A stretch of 64,000 nucleotides of DNA from DATLZM01 sp035559315 (GTDB lineage Bacteria; Actinomycetota; UBA4738; HRBIN12), in assembly GCA_035559315.1 (NCBI GenBank), contig DATMBJ010000123.1, positions 1-64,000 on the forward strand, in the 5' to 3' direction. This document shows positions 24,005 through 31,187 of the stretch, in pieces. The first letter of the stretch is position 1; the number at the start of each line of letters is the position of its first letter. The notes beneath the pieces were generated by a model. It did not search any database and was not told the DNA's origin. It saw nothing but the letters and a program-made list of their open reading frames with translations. The translations under genes and the position numbers were made by a program.

Positions 24005-24241
24005 CTAGCCGATCGATGGATCGTCGAGGAGGGCCCGGACCCGGGCGAACAGCTCCTCCGGGGCCTCGGCCCGGCACCGCGACGCGAGGAGCGCCTTCAG
24101 CCGCCTCCTGAACTCGGCCCGGTCCATGCAGGGTCCGCATCGCCCCAGGTGCTCCGCGACGTCCGCCCGCACGTCCTCCGAGAGCTCCCCGTCGAGGAAG
24201 CGCTCGATGCTCCGGAGGACCTCTTCACAGTCGATCGACAA
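24005..24241 (-). CDS. rsrA: Zinc-binding anti-sigma factor, RsrA-like
   Basis: Redox-sensing anti-sigma factor (78 aa, family-typical). The zinc motif is EHLGRCGPC: His31, Cys35, Cys38, with Cys5 and Cys57 as possible additional ligands or disulfide partners. In the family, disulfide stress expels zinc and releases the cognate sigma factor. The start overlaps the end of sigR by 17 nt, giving coupled, near-stoichiometric synthesis. The final residues are acidic and short compared with Streptomyces RsrA. The pairing with the adjacent sigma gene is firm. Confidence 0.87.
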   Translation of the reverse strand: MSIDCEEVLRSIERFLDGELSEDVRADVAEHLGRCGPCMDRAEFRRRLKALLASRCRAEAPEELFARVRALLDDPSIG

Positions 24242-24896
24242 CGATCCCTCGCTCCCGTGCCTTCTCCCACAACGCCTTCTCCAGCGCCCTTCTTCCGCGG
24301 TGCAGGCGCGACATCACGGTGCCGATCGGGATCCCCATGATCTCCGCGATCTCCCGGTAGGAGAAGCCCTCGACGTCGGCCAGGAGCACCGCCATCCGGA
24401 ACCCCTCGGGCAGCGCGTCGAGCGCCGCCCGGACGTCCTCGTCGGGGATCCGCTCGAGGACCTCGGTCTCCGCGGAGGCCTCGGCCGCGGCGAGGCGGTC
24501 GTAGAGGTACCACTCGTCGATCCCGTCGTCGGGGACGGTCTGGGGCTCCCGCTGGCGCTTGCGGTAGGCGTTGATGAACGTGTTCGTGAGGATCCGGTAC
24601 ATCCAGGCCCGCAGGTTCGTTCCCGGCCGGAACGACCCGAACCCCCGGTAGGCCCGGAGGTACGTCTCCTGCACCAGATCCTCGGCGTCGGCCGGGTTCC
24701 GCGTGAGGCGGAGGGCCGCCGAGTACAGGTTGGACAGGAGCGGGAGCGCCTCGCGCTCGAACCGCCCCCGGAGGTCGCCCTCGGGCTCCGGCGCGGCGGG
24801 GGCCGGCGCCGCGGGCTCCCCCGCGGGTCCCACCTCGACCGGCGACGACCTCACGCGCTCCGCGCCCTCGGCCTCCGCTCCCGCCGGACCGCCCAT
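24225..24896 (-). CDS. sigR: ECF RNA polymerase sigma factor, SigR/SigH-like
   Basis: Group 4 sigma factor (223 aa) for thiol-oxidative and heat stress. Region 2 covers about residues 45-115 with NPADAEDLVQETYLRAYRGF and the -10 recognition part NLRAWMYRILTNTFINAYRK. Region 4 is LPEGFRMAVLLADVEGFSYR followed by IAEIMGIPIGTVMSRLHRGR. The first 40 residues are a Pro/Ala-rich extension. ATG 24896 has TAGGCT exactly 6 nt upstream, so basal expression looks housekeeping and leaderless; I did not find a SigR-type (GGAAT/GTT) autoregulatory promoter. It overlaps rsrA by 17 nt and is divergent from ftsH. Confidence 0.9.
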   Translation of the reverse strand: MGGPAGAEAEGAERVRSSPVEVGPAGEPAAPAPAAPEPEGDLRGRFEREALPLLSNLYSAALRLTRNPADAEDLVQETYLRAYRGFGSFRPGTNLRAWMYRILTNTFINAYRKRQREPQTVPDDGIDEWYLYDRLAAAEASAETEVLERIPDEDVRAALDALPEGFRMAVLLADVEGFSYREIAEIMGIPIGTVMSRLHRGRRALEKALWEKARERGIVVDRL

Positions 24897-24902
24897 GGCG
24901 CC

Positions 24903-24908
24903 AGCCTA
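24903..24908 (-). promoter_or_regulatory. -10 hexamer of sigR
   Basis: TAGGCT on the minus strand, 6 nt before the ATG at 24896. Confidence 0.43.
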
Positions 24909-24958
24909 CCCGGCTCCCGCGCTTCCGGCCGGGGTGTCGCCGGCGCCGTGGGGATGGG

Positions 24959-27088
24959 ATGATGCCAGTGATGCCTGAGGGCGACGGCGGCCGACGCGGC
25001 ACCCGGTGGCCGGGCCTCGACCTCGGCGGCGCGCCGGGGAACAACCGGCCCGGCGGGTGGCGGTTCTCCCCCTGGCTGTACCTGGCCGGGCTCTTCGTGC
25101 TGCTCCTCGTGTTCCAGAACCTGCTCGCCCCCCACCCGCAGGGCATCCCGTACTCCGAGTTCATCGACCACGTGCGCCAGGACCGGATCGTCGGCGAGGT
25201 GGTGATCTCGAGCACCCAGGTGAGCGGGACCTACCGGGTCGGGGACCGCGAGGTCGACTTCACGGCGACGGTCCCGGCGAACTGGGACCCCACCCCGCTC
25301 CAGCAGCTCCTCGAGGAACACGACGTCACGTACCGGTTCACGCAGCCCTCGGGGCTCACGACGTTCCTCCTCACGACGCTCCTGCCCACCCTGCTCCTGT
25401 TCGGCGTGCTCTGGTTCTTCCTGTTCCGCCGGATGGGCGGGGGCGCGGCCTCGGCGCTCTCGTTGGGCCGGAACCGGGTGAAGATCTACGACCGCAAGGA
25501 GATGAAGACGACCTTCGCGGACGTGGCGGGCCTCGACGAGGCCGTCGAGGAGCTCCGCGAGATCGTCGACTTCCTCAAGAACCCGAAGAAGTACCAGCGG
25601 CTCGGGGGTCGCATCCCCAAGGGCGTGCTGCTCCTCGGCCCGCCGGGGTGCGGGAAGACCCTCCTGGCCCGGGCCGTGGCGGGCGAGGCGAACGTCCCGT
25701 TCTTCTTCATGTCCGGCTCCGAGTTCGTCGAGATGTTCGTGGGGCTCGGCGCGGCCCGGGTCCGGGAGCTGTTCCAGCAGGCCAAGGAGAAGGCGCCGGC
25801 CCTCGTGTTCCTCGACGAGATCGACACGATCGGCAAGGGACGCGTCGGGGCCATCGGGGCCGGCCTCGGCGCGCACGACGAGCGGGAGCAGACCCTGAAC
25901 CAGCTCCTGGTGGAGATGGACGGGTTCGATTCGTCCAAGGGCGTGATCATCATGGCCGCTACCAACCGCCCGGACGTCCTGGACCCGGCGCTGGTCCGGC
26001 CCGGCCGGTTCGACCGCCAGGTCGTGGTGGACCGGCCCGACCTCCGGGGTCGGGAGGCGATCCTCCGGGTCCACACCCGCGGCGTCGCGCTCGACCCCAG
26101 CGTGGACCTCAAGGTCCTCGCGGCGCGGACCCCGGGCTTCACCGGCGCCGACCTCGCCAACGTGGTGAACGAGGCCGCGCTCCTCGCCGCCCGCCGGGAG
26201 AAGGACTCGGTCACGATGGCCGAGCTCGAGGAGGCGATCGACCGGGTGGTCGCCGGCCTGGAGCGGAAGAGCCGGGTGATGTCGGAGAAGGAGAAGGAGC
26301 GGGTCGCGGTCCACGAGATGGGGCACGCGCTCGTCGCGCTCTCCTGCCCGACCGCCGACCCCGTGCACCGGGTGTCGATCATCCCGCGGGGCGCGGCCGC
26401 CCTGGGCATGACCATGCAGCGCCCCCTCGAGGACCGCTACCTCCTCACCCAGCCCGAGCTCGAGGACCGCCTCGCGATCCTCCTCGGCGGGCGGGCCGCG
26501 GAGGAGCTCGTCTTCGGCCCGGTCTCCACCGGCGCCCAGAACGACCTCGAGCGCGCCACCGAGATCGCCCGCGCGATGGTGGTGGAGTACGGGATGAGCG
26601 AGAAGCTCGGGCCGCTGTCCTTCGGACGGAACGGGTTCCGGAGCCCCGACGGCCGGGTGCTGTTCCCCGGGGAGCGCCCGGAGATGTCCGAGGCGACGGC
26701 GGAGCTCGTGGACCAGGAGGTCGCACGCCTCGTGGGCGAGGCCCACGAGCGCGCGACCCGGATCCTCAGGGAGAAGCGGGAGCTGCTCGAGCGGCTCTCC
26801 CGGCTGCTCATGGCCCGCGAGGTGATCGAGGGGAAGGACCTCCGCGACTACGTCGAGGGGCGGGCCGAGATCCCCGAGCCCGAGCCGGTCGGGGCCGGCC
26901 GCACCGGGGAGGGCGGGTCGGAGGCGGGACCCGGCGCCTCCCCGTCCGAGCCGGCGACCGCGCCGGTCCGGGACCAGCCGGCGACGGCGCCGTCCGAGGC
27001 GCCCGAGCGGGCCGAGACGCTCCCGCTCCCCGCCGCGCCCCCGCGGCCCGACCCGCCGGTTCCACCGCGGCCGGACGACCGCGGTTGA
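24959..27088 (+). CDS. ftsH: ATP-dependent zinc metalloprotease FtsH
   Basis: Membrane AAA+ protease (709 aa) that degrades unfolded membrane and regulatory proteins. Transmembrane helices are at about 37-56 and 133-155, with an extracytoplasmic domain between them. Walker A is GPPGCGKT (227-234, with Cys where Thr is usual), Walker B ALVFLDEID (281-289) and the second region of homology ATNRPDVLDPALVRPGRFDR. The protease site is HEMGH (452-456, usually HEAGH). After residue about 625 comes a Pro-rich tail of about 80 residues. Both substitutions keep the catalytic residues, but they suggest a divergent FtsH lineage or paralogue. Divergent from sigR. The start could also be ATG 24962 or 24971. 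Confidence 0.93.
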   Translation: MMPVMPEGDGGRRGTRWPGLDLGGAPGNNRPGGWRFSPWLYLAGLFVLLLVFQNLLAPHPQGIPYSEFIDHVRQDRIVGEVVISSTQVSGTYRVGDREVDFTATVPANWDPTPLQQLLEEHDVTYRFTQPSGLTTFLLTTLLPTLLLFGVLWFFLFRRMGGGAASALSLGRNRVKIYDRKEMKTTFADVAGLDEAVEELREIVDFLKNPKKYQRLGGRIPKGVLLLGPPGCGKTLLARAVAGEANVPFFFMSGSEFVEMFVGLGAARVRELFQQAKEKAPALVFLDEIDTIGKGRVGAIGAGLGAHDEREQTLNQLLVEMDGFDSSKGVIIMAATNRPDVLDPALVRPGRFDRQVVVDRPDLRGREAILRVHTRGVALDPSVDLKVLAARTPGFTGADLANVVNEAALLAARREKDSVTMAELEEAIDRVVAGLERKSRVMSEKEKERVAVHEMGHALVALSCPTADPVHRVSIIPRGAAALGMTMQRPLEDRYLLTQPELEDRLAILLGGRAAEELVFGPVSTGAQNDLERATEIARAMVVEYGMSEKLGPLSFGRNGFRSPDGRVLFPGERPEMSEATAELVDQEVARLVGEAHERATRILREKRELLERLSRLLMAREVIEGKDLRDYVEGRAEIPEPEPVGAGRTGEGGSEAGPGASPSEPATAPVRDQPATAPSEAPERAETLPLPAAPPRPDPPVPPRPDDRG

Positions 27089-27089
27089 C

Positions 27090-28016
27090 CTACCCCTCGG
27101 ACGGGCGCCGGGACCCCGCGACCGTGAGGTCGAACCGCCCCCGGAAGCGGTCGAGGAACCGGTAGAAGTTCCGCTTCGAGAGGCGCTCCCGCTCCTCCGG
27201 GGGCGTGTGCTCCCAGGTCCGATGCTCGTGGCGGACCACCGGCACCGGCACCACCACCGCGCGCAGCCCGAGGTCCTTGACGCGGAACGAGAGGTCGAGG
27301 TCGGCCGCGCGGTAGAAGCGGAAGCGCTCGTCGAAGGCGAGGCCGCCGGCCAGGAGCTCCCGGCGGAAGGCCATCAGGTAGCCCTCGATGGCGTCGGCGT
27401 CCGGGCCCTCGGTCTCGCGGAAGCTCCGGAGGTCGTCGGTCACCAACCCGAACGGTCCGCAGACCCCCACCGACGGGTCGGCCAGGGCCCGCTCGAGGGG
27501 GCCGAGGACGTCCCCCCCGGCCTCGACCGACCCGTCCACGACCAGCACGATCCGGCCCCGGGCGCGGCGGAGGCCCGCGTTCCGGGCCGCCGCCCACCCC
27601 GCGCTCGGCTCGAGGTTCCACACCTCGAGGCCCGGGGGCCAGAACCCGGGGTCCGTCCCGGCCACGTCCGCCACGACGTGCTGGATCCGCCGGCCCCGGT
27701 GGTGTCGCTCGAAGCTCACGATCCCCCGCAGGACGTCCTCGGGCCACCCCTCCACGAGCCACTGGAGGGTCGCGTCGAACCCCGCGGGCTCCCCCAGGGC
27801 GCTCGGGACCTCCCGCGGCGCCACGCGCCGGGCCCCGGGGGGCGGTGGGGCGCGCTCCAGCCGCTCCAGCCGGTAGCCGCCCGGCTCGTCCACGACACGC
27901 CACCCGAGGGCGGCGATCCGGTCCCGGAGCTCGTCGGCGGCGGCGAAGTCCCGCGCCGCCCGCCGTGCCGCGCGCTCCTCGGCCAGGGTCCGGACCTCCT
28001 CCGGGACGTCAGCCAC
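27090..28016 (-). CDS. Glycosyltransferase family 2 protein with N-terminal CysRS-like domain
   Basis: 308-residue protein in two parts. Residues 1-50 (VRTLAEERAARRAARDFAAA followed by DELRDRIAALGWRVVDEPGG) closely resemble the C-terminal helical tail of cysteinyl-tRNA synthetase. Residues about 75-300 look like a GT-A fold. GWAAARNAGLRRARGRIVLVV carries the acidic metal motif VDGS, and FRFYRAADLDLSFRVKDLGL matches the ED-type catalytic region seen in GT2 enzymes. The canonical first GT2 strand is degraded. It starts with GTG, overlaps the hydrolase stop by 8 nt, and ends 1 nt from the convergent ftsH stop. Acceptor unknown. Confidence 0.7.
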   Translation of the reverse strand: MADVPEEVRTLAEERAARRAARDFAAADELRDRIAALGWRVVDEPGGYRLERLERAPPPPGARRVAPREVPSALGEPAGFDATLQWLVEGWPEDVLRGIVSFERHHRGRRIQHVVADVAGTDPGFWPPGLEVWNLEPSAGWAAARNAGLRRARGRIVLVVDGSVEAGGDVLGPLERALADPSVGVCGPFGLVTDDLRSFRETEGPDADAIEGYLMAFRRELLAGGLAFDERFRFYRAADLDLSFRVKDLGLRAVVVPVPVVRHEHRTWEHTPPEERERLSKRNFYRFLDRFRGRFDLTVAGSRRPSEG

Positions 28017-28818
28017 GGTCGCTCCCCCCCGCGCGCCCCCGACCGTCCGCCCCTCGGTGACGGCGGATGAAGCGGAGCACCGCCGCGTCGGCCTCCTCGG
28101 CCCGCTCGGAGTGGTACAGGTGCCCGGCGCCCTCCAGGAGGACGAGCTCCGCGTCGGGGATCCGCTCCGCCAGCATCAGGGCGTTCTCGACCGGGATCAT
28201 CTGGTCCTCCGTCCCGTGCAACACGAGCGTGGGCGCGCGGATGCCCGGCAGGCGGTCGCAGGCGTCGAAGCCCTGCATCGCCTCCCACTGGCGTCGCTCG
28301 CCCCGGGGGTCGCGGCGCTGGGCCGCCGCGACCCGGAGGTCCTCGGCCACGTGCTCGGGATGACGGTCGGGGAACGAGGGAGCGTAGAGGGCGCGCCAGG
28401 GCTCGCCCTTGGGCGGCCTGGCGCTCCCCCGGACCGCCCGGGTCCCGCCGCAGTGGGTCGCCGCCAGGACCAGGGTCCGGACCCGCTCGGGGTGGGACAG
28501 GGCCAGCTCCTGGGCCACCATCCCTCCGAAGGACTGGCCGTAGACGTGGGCCCGGCGGATGCCGAGGTGGTCGAGGAGGGCCACGGTGTCCAGGACGTAG
28601 GTCGCCATGGTGGTCGGCGCGTCCGGGCCCTCGGACCGGCCGTTCCCGCGGAGGTCGTAGGCGACGACCCGGAGCTCACGGGCGAGGCGGGGGATGTTCC
28701 GCCGCCACCCCGGGATGTCCCCGCCCATCCCCTCGAGGAGGACGACGGGCTCCCCGTCCGGCGGGCCGTGCACCTCGAAGTAGAGGCGCCACCCGCAGGG
28801 ACGGTCGAGGAACGGCAC
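28009..28818 (-). CDS. Alpha/beta hydrolase
   Basis: Serine hydrolase (269 aa) with the alpha/beta fold. LEGMGGDIPGW is the oxyanion-loop region, VYGQSFGGMVAQ the nucleophile elbow (GQSFG), TLVLHGTEDQMIPVEN the acid and LLEGAGHLYH the catalytic His. No signal peptide is present. It is related to 3-oxoadipate enol-lactonase and epoxide-hydrolase-like enzymes, but the substrate is not evident. The GTG start is 4 nt after the CNB protein stop, and its 3' end overlaps the glycosyltransferase start, so CNB-hydrolase-GT form one operon. Confidence 0.85.
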   Translation of the reverse strand: MPFLDRPCGWRLYFEVHGPPDGEPVVLLEGMGGDIPGWRRNIPRLARELRVVAYDLRGNGRSEGPDAPTTMATYVLDTVALLDHLGIRRAHVYGQSFGGMVAQELALSHPERVRTLVLAATHCGGTRAVRGSARPPKGEPWRALYAPSFPDRHPEHVAEDLRVAAAQRRDPRGERRQWEAMQGFDACDRLPGIRAPTLVLHGTEDQMIPVENALMLAERIPDAELVLLEGAGHLYHSERAEEADAAVLRFIRRHRGADGRGRAGGSDRG

Positions 28819-28822
28819 CGCC

Positions 28823-29245
28823 CTAGAGGGGCGCTCCCTTCGCCGCGGCGCGGAGCCGCGCGGCCATCGCCTGGAGGGTCTTGAGCGCGATCGTCGGGTG
28901 CTCCCTGATCAGGCCCCGGAAGACCCACTCCGTGATCCCGACGAGCCGCATGGGGGTGAGCGCGGTGACCGTGGCGGTCCGCGGCCCTCCGTCGAGGAGC
29001 GCGATCTCCCCGAAGAAGTCCCCGGGCCCGAGCGTCCGCCGCCGCCGGCCGCCGATCGAGACCGCGGCCCGGCCCTCGAGGATCAGGAACATCCCCACGC
29101 CCGGCTCTCCCTCGCGGGCGATGACCGTCCCCGCCGGATGCGACACCTCCTTGGCCGCCCTCGCGATCAGCGACAGCTCGCGCGCGGAGCAGCCGGAGAA
29201 CATCGGGACCCTGGCGAGCTGTTCGGCGATCTCACGGACCCCCAC
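28823..29245 (-). CDS. Cyclic nucleotide-binding domain protein
   Basis: Stand-alone CNB domain (140 aa). The beta-roll is seen in AGTVIAREGEPGVGMFLILEGRA, and the phosphate-binding cassette is GDFFGEIALLDGGPRTATVTA, where Glu and Arg contact cAMP or cGMP. There is no DNA-binding helix-turn-helix after it, so it is not a full CRP regulator; it probably senses a nucleotide and acts on a partner protein. I chose GTG 29245, 7 nt behind the AAGGGGG stretch; GTG 29251 overlaps that stretch. First gene of a three-gene operon, behind a palindromic -10 region. Confidence 0.82.
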   Translation of the reverse strand: MGVREIAEQLARVPMFSGCSARELSLIARAAKEVSHPAGTVIAREGEPGVGMFLILEGRAAVSIGGRRRRTLGPGDFFGEIALLDGGPRTATVTALTPMRLVGITEWVFRGLIREHPTIALKTLQAMAARLRAAAKGAPL

Positions 29246-29269
29246 GGACACCCCCTTCCGCCCGGACGG

Positions 29270-29284
29270 GGGCTATCGTAGCCC
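29270..29284. promoter_or_regulatory. Palindrome containing the -10 of the CNB operon
   Basis: Perfect inverted repeat gggcta-tcg-tagccc. The minus-strand reading contains TACGAT, a plausible -10, so a dimeric repressor bound here would block the promoter. Confidence 0.42.
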
Positions 29285-29364
29285 GGTCGCGCCCCCCGGC
29301 GGGGCCCGGTCGAACAGGGCGTCGCAGACCCCGACCAGGTACGGGGGGGAGCTGGACGGAGCGA

Positions 29365-29393
29365 GGAAGGGCGCCCATCCCGGGCGCCCTTCC
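29365..29393 (-). terminator. Terminator hairpin after the initiator tRNA
   Basis: Perfect 12-bp stem ggaagggcgccc (29365-29376) / gggcgcccttcc (29382-29393), 5-nt loop, 9 nt beyond the tRNA 3' end on the minus strand. No T run, as is common in GC-rich actinobacteria. Confidence 0.7.
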
Positions 29394-29401
29394 CGCCTTC
29401 G

Positions 29402-29475
29402 TCGCGGGGGAGGGATTCGAACCCTCGACCTCTGGGTTATGAGCCCAGCGAGCTACCGGACTGCTCCACCCCGCA
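29402..29475 (-). tRNA. Initiator tRNA-fMet (anticodon CAU)
   Basis: A cloverleaf folds on the minus strand: a 7-nt acceptor arm TGCGGGG with CCCCGCG, D arm GAGC/GCTC, anticodon arm CTGGG-CTCATAA-CCCAG (CAT at 29439-29441) and T arm GAGGG-TTCGAAT-CCCTC. The three G-C pairs GGG/CCC next to the anticodon loop and the unpaired 1-72 position mark it as initiator rather than elongator. CCA is not encoded. It has its own promoter and terminator. Confidence 0.94.
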
Positions 29476-29480
29476 CCTAG

Positions 29481-29510
29481 AGACTACCAACGCCCGTCAA
29501 CCACCTCCAA
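29481..29510 (-). promoter_or_regulatory. Promoter of tRNA-fMet
   Basis: TTGGAG (complement of 29505-29510), 18-nt spacer, TAGTCT (complement of 29481-29486), 5 nt before the mature 5' end. Confidence 0.5.
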
Positions 29511-29514
29511 CCGC

Positions 29515-31068
29515 TCAGGCCCGGAGCCGGAAGGAGAGGTCGGCCGGCACCTCGGCCACGTCCATCTGGGCCTTCTGCAGCCGCCCGGAGTAGTCCCAGT
29601 TCATCGCCTGCCACCGCGTGAACTGGTCGAGCACCCAGATCCCCCCCTGGCGGCTCCCGTTCCCGCTCTTCCCGTTGCCCCCGAACGGCAGGTGCGCCTC
29701 GGCCCCGGAGGTCGAGTTGTTCACCGAGACCATCCCGGCCGAGATCCCCTCCCGGAACCGGAAGACGGCGAGCGGGTCCCGGGTGTAGATCGAGGACGAG
29801 AGCCCGTACCCGTGGCCGTTCGCCAGCTCCATGGCCTCCTCGAACGTGGAGAACGTGGCCACCCCCACGATCGGCCCGAACGTCTCGTGCTTGTAGAGGT
29901 CGTCGTCGGGCGTGACCCCGTCCACGATCGTCGGGTGGTAGTAGAGGCCGGCCTCGGGGTCGCCCACGAATCCCTGCCGCGGGTTCGCGCGGGTGATCCG
30001 GCCCACCCCGCTCGAGCCGAGCACCCGGTGGTGGGGCCCGATCCACCCGAGCCACTCCTCGAAGCGGCGCGCGAACCGCTCGTTCAGCATCGGCCCGTAG
30101 AGGACGTCCCGCATCGGGTCCCCGATCGGCGCCTCCTCGACGGCCTTGGCGAAGCGCGCCAGGAGGTCGTCGTGGACGGCCTCGTGCACGATCAGCGTGC
30201 CCAGCGAGGTGCAGCGCTGGCCGGCCGTGCCGAACCCGCTGAAGAGCGCCCCCTCCACGGCCAGGTCGAGGTCGGCGTCGGGCATCACGACCATGGGGTT
30301 CTTCCCCCCGAGCTCGAGGCAGGGCGACTGGAGGTGCCGGCCGCAGAGCTCCCCGATGGCGCGGCCCACGTCGGTGTTGCCCGTGTAACCCACCTTGTCC
30401 ACCAGCCCGGCGTCCAGGGCCGCCGAGAGCCCGGCGAAGGTCGTCGGCCCGTCGGCGAGCACCATGTTGTAGACCCCGGCCGGCAGCCCCGCGTGGAGGA
30501 AGAGCTCGCTGAACGCGTCGGCGATCGCCGCCGTGTACTCCGCCGGCTTCCACACCACCGCGTTCCCGCAGAGGAGCGCGGGCACGAGGTACCACGACGG
30601 CACCGCCACCGGGAAGTTCCCGGCGGTGATCACCGCCACCACCCCGACCGGCACGCGGAACGTGAACAGCTGCTTGTCGGGCAGCTCCGACGGGACGGTC
30701 TGCCCGTAGAGCCGCCGTCCCTCGGAGAGGAAGAAGTCGCAGGTGTCGATGACCTCCTGGACCTCGCCCAGGGCCTCCTTGTACGGCTTCCCGATCTCCC
30801 GGGTCACGATCCGGGCCAGGGCCTCCTTGTTCGCCTCCACCAGCCGGCCGAGGGCGGCCACCGCCCGCCCCCGCACCGGCGCCGGCACCCGTGCCCAGGC
30901 CCGCTGGGCCTCGCGGGCCACCCGGCACGCCTCCACGAACGTCGCCTCGTCGCCGAGGAGCGCCTCGGCGACCCGGTCGTCCAGCCGGGCGGGGTTCACC
31001 GTGACCAGGCGCCCGCCCGGCCCATCCCCGGTCCTGCGGCCACCGATGATGCTCGACACGGTCTCCAC
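29515..31068 (-). CDS. NAD(P)-dependent aldehyde dehydrogenase
   Basis: Oxidises an aldehyde to the acid (517 aa, family-typical). Cofactor and active-site landmarks are VITAGNFPVAVPSWYLVPAL, VGYTGNTDVGRAI (Rossmann Gly loop), LELGGKNPMVV (general base Glu) and GTAGQRCTSLG (nucleophile Cys). The C-terminal motif is TFGPIVGVATF. The spacing resembles amino-adipate or succinic semialdehyde dehydrogenases (ALDH7-like), but the substrate cannot be fixed. The GTG at 31068 has GGAGGG 6 nt upstream; the frame stays open far upstream without homology. It stands alone between tRNA-fMet and UPF0182. Confidence 0.9.
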   Translation of the reverse strand: METVSSIIGGRRTGDGPGGRLVTVNPARLDDRVAEALLGDEATFVEACRVAREAQRAWARVPAPVRGRAVAALGRLVEANKEALARIVTREIGKPYKEALGEVQEVIDTCDFFLSEGRRLYGQTVPSELPDKQLFTFRVPVGVVAVITAGNFPVAVPSWYLVPALLCGNAVVWKPAEYTAAIADAFSELFLHAGLPAGVYNMVLADGPTTFAGLSAALDAGLVDKVGYTGNTDVGRAIGELCGRHLQSPCLELGGKNPMVVMPDADLDLAVEGALFSGFGTAGQRCTSLGTLIVHEAVHDDLLARFAKAVEEAPIGDPMRDVLYGPMLNERFARRFEEWLGWIGPHHRVLGSSGVGRITRANPRQGFVGDPEAGLYYHPTIVDGVTPDDDLYKHETFGPIVGVATFSTFEEAMELANGHGYGLSSSIYTRDPLAVFRFREGISAGMVSVNNSTSGAEAHLPFGGNGKSGNGSRQGGIWVLDQFTRWQAMNWDYSGRLQKAQMDVAEVPADLSFRLRA

Positions 31069-31187
31069 GGCGTCCCTCCGGATCAGGTCCCCTCTGGGGA
31101 GAAGCGTACGCCGGCCGGGCCGATCCGGGGATGGGCGCGCCGCCGGGGGAGCGCCCGGTCGGGGCCCGGGCGCGCCGCGGCCGGTCG

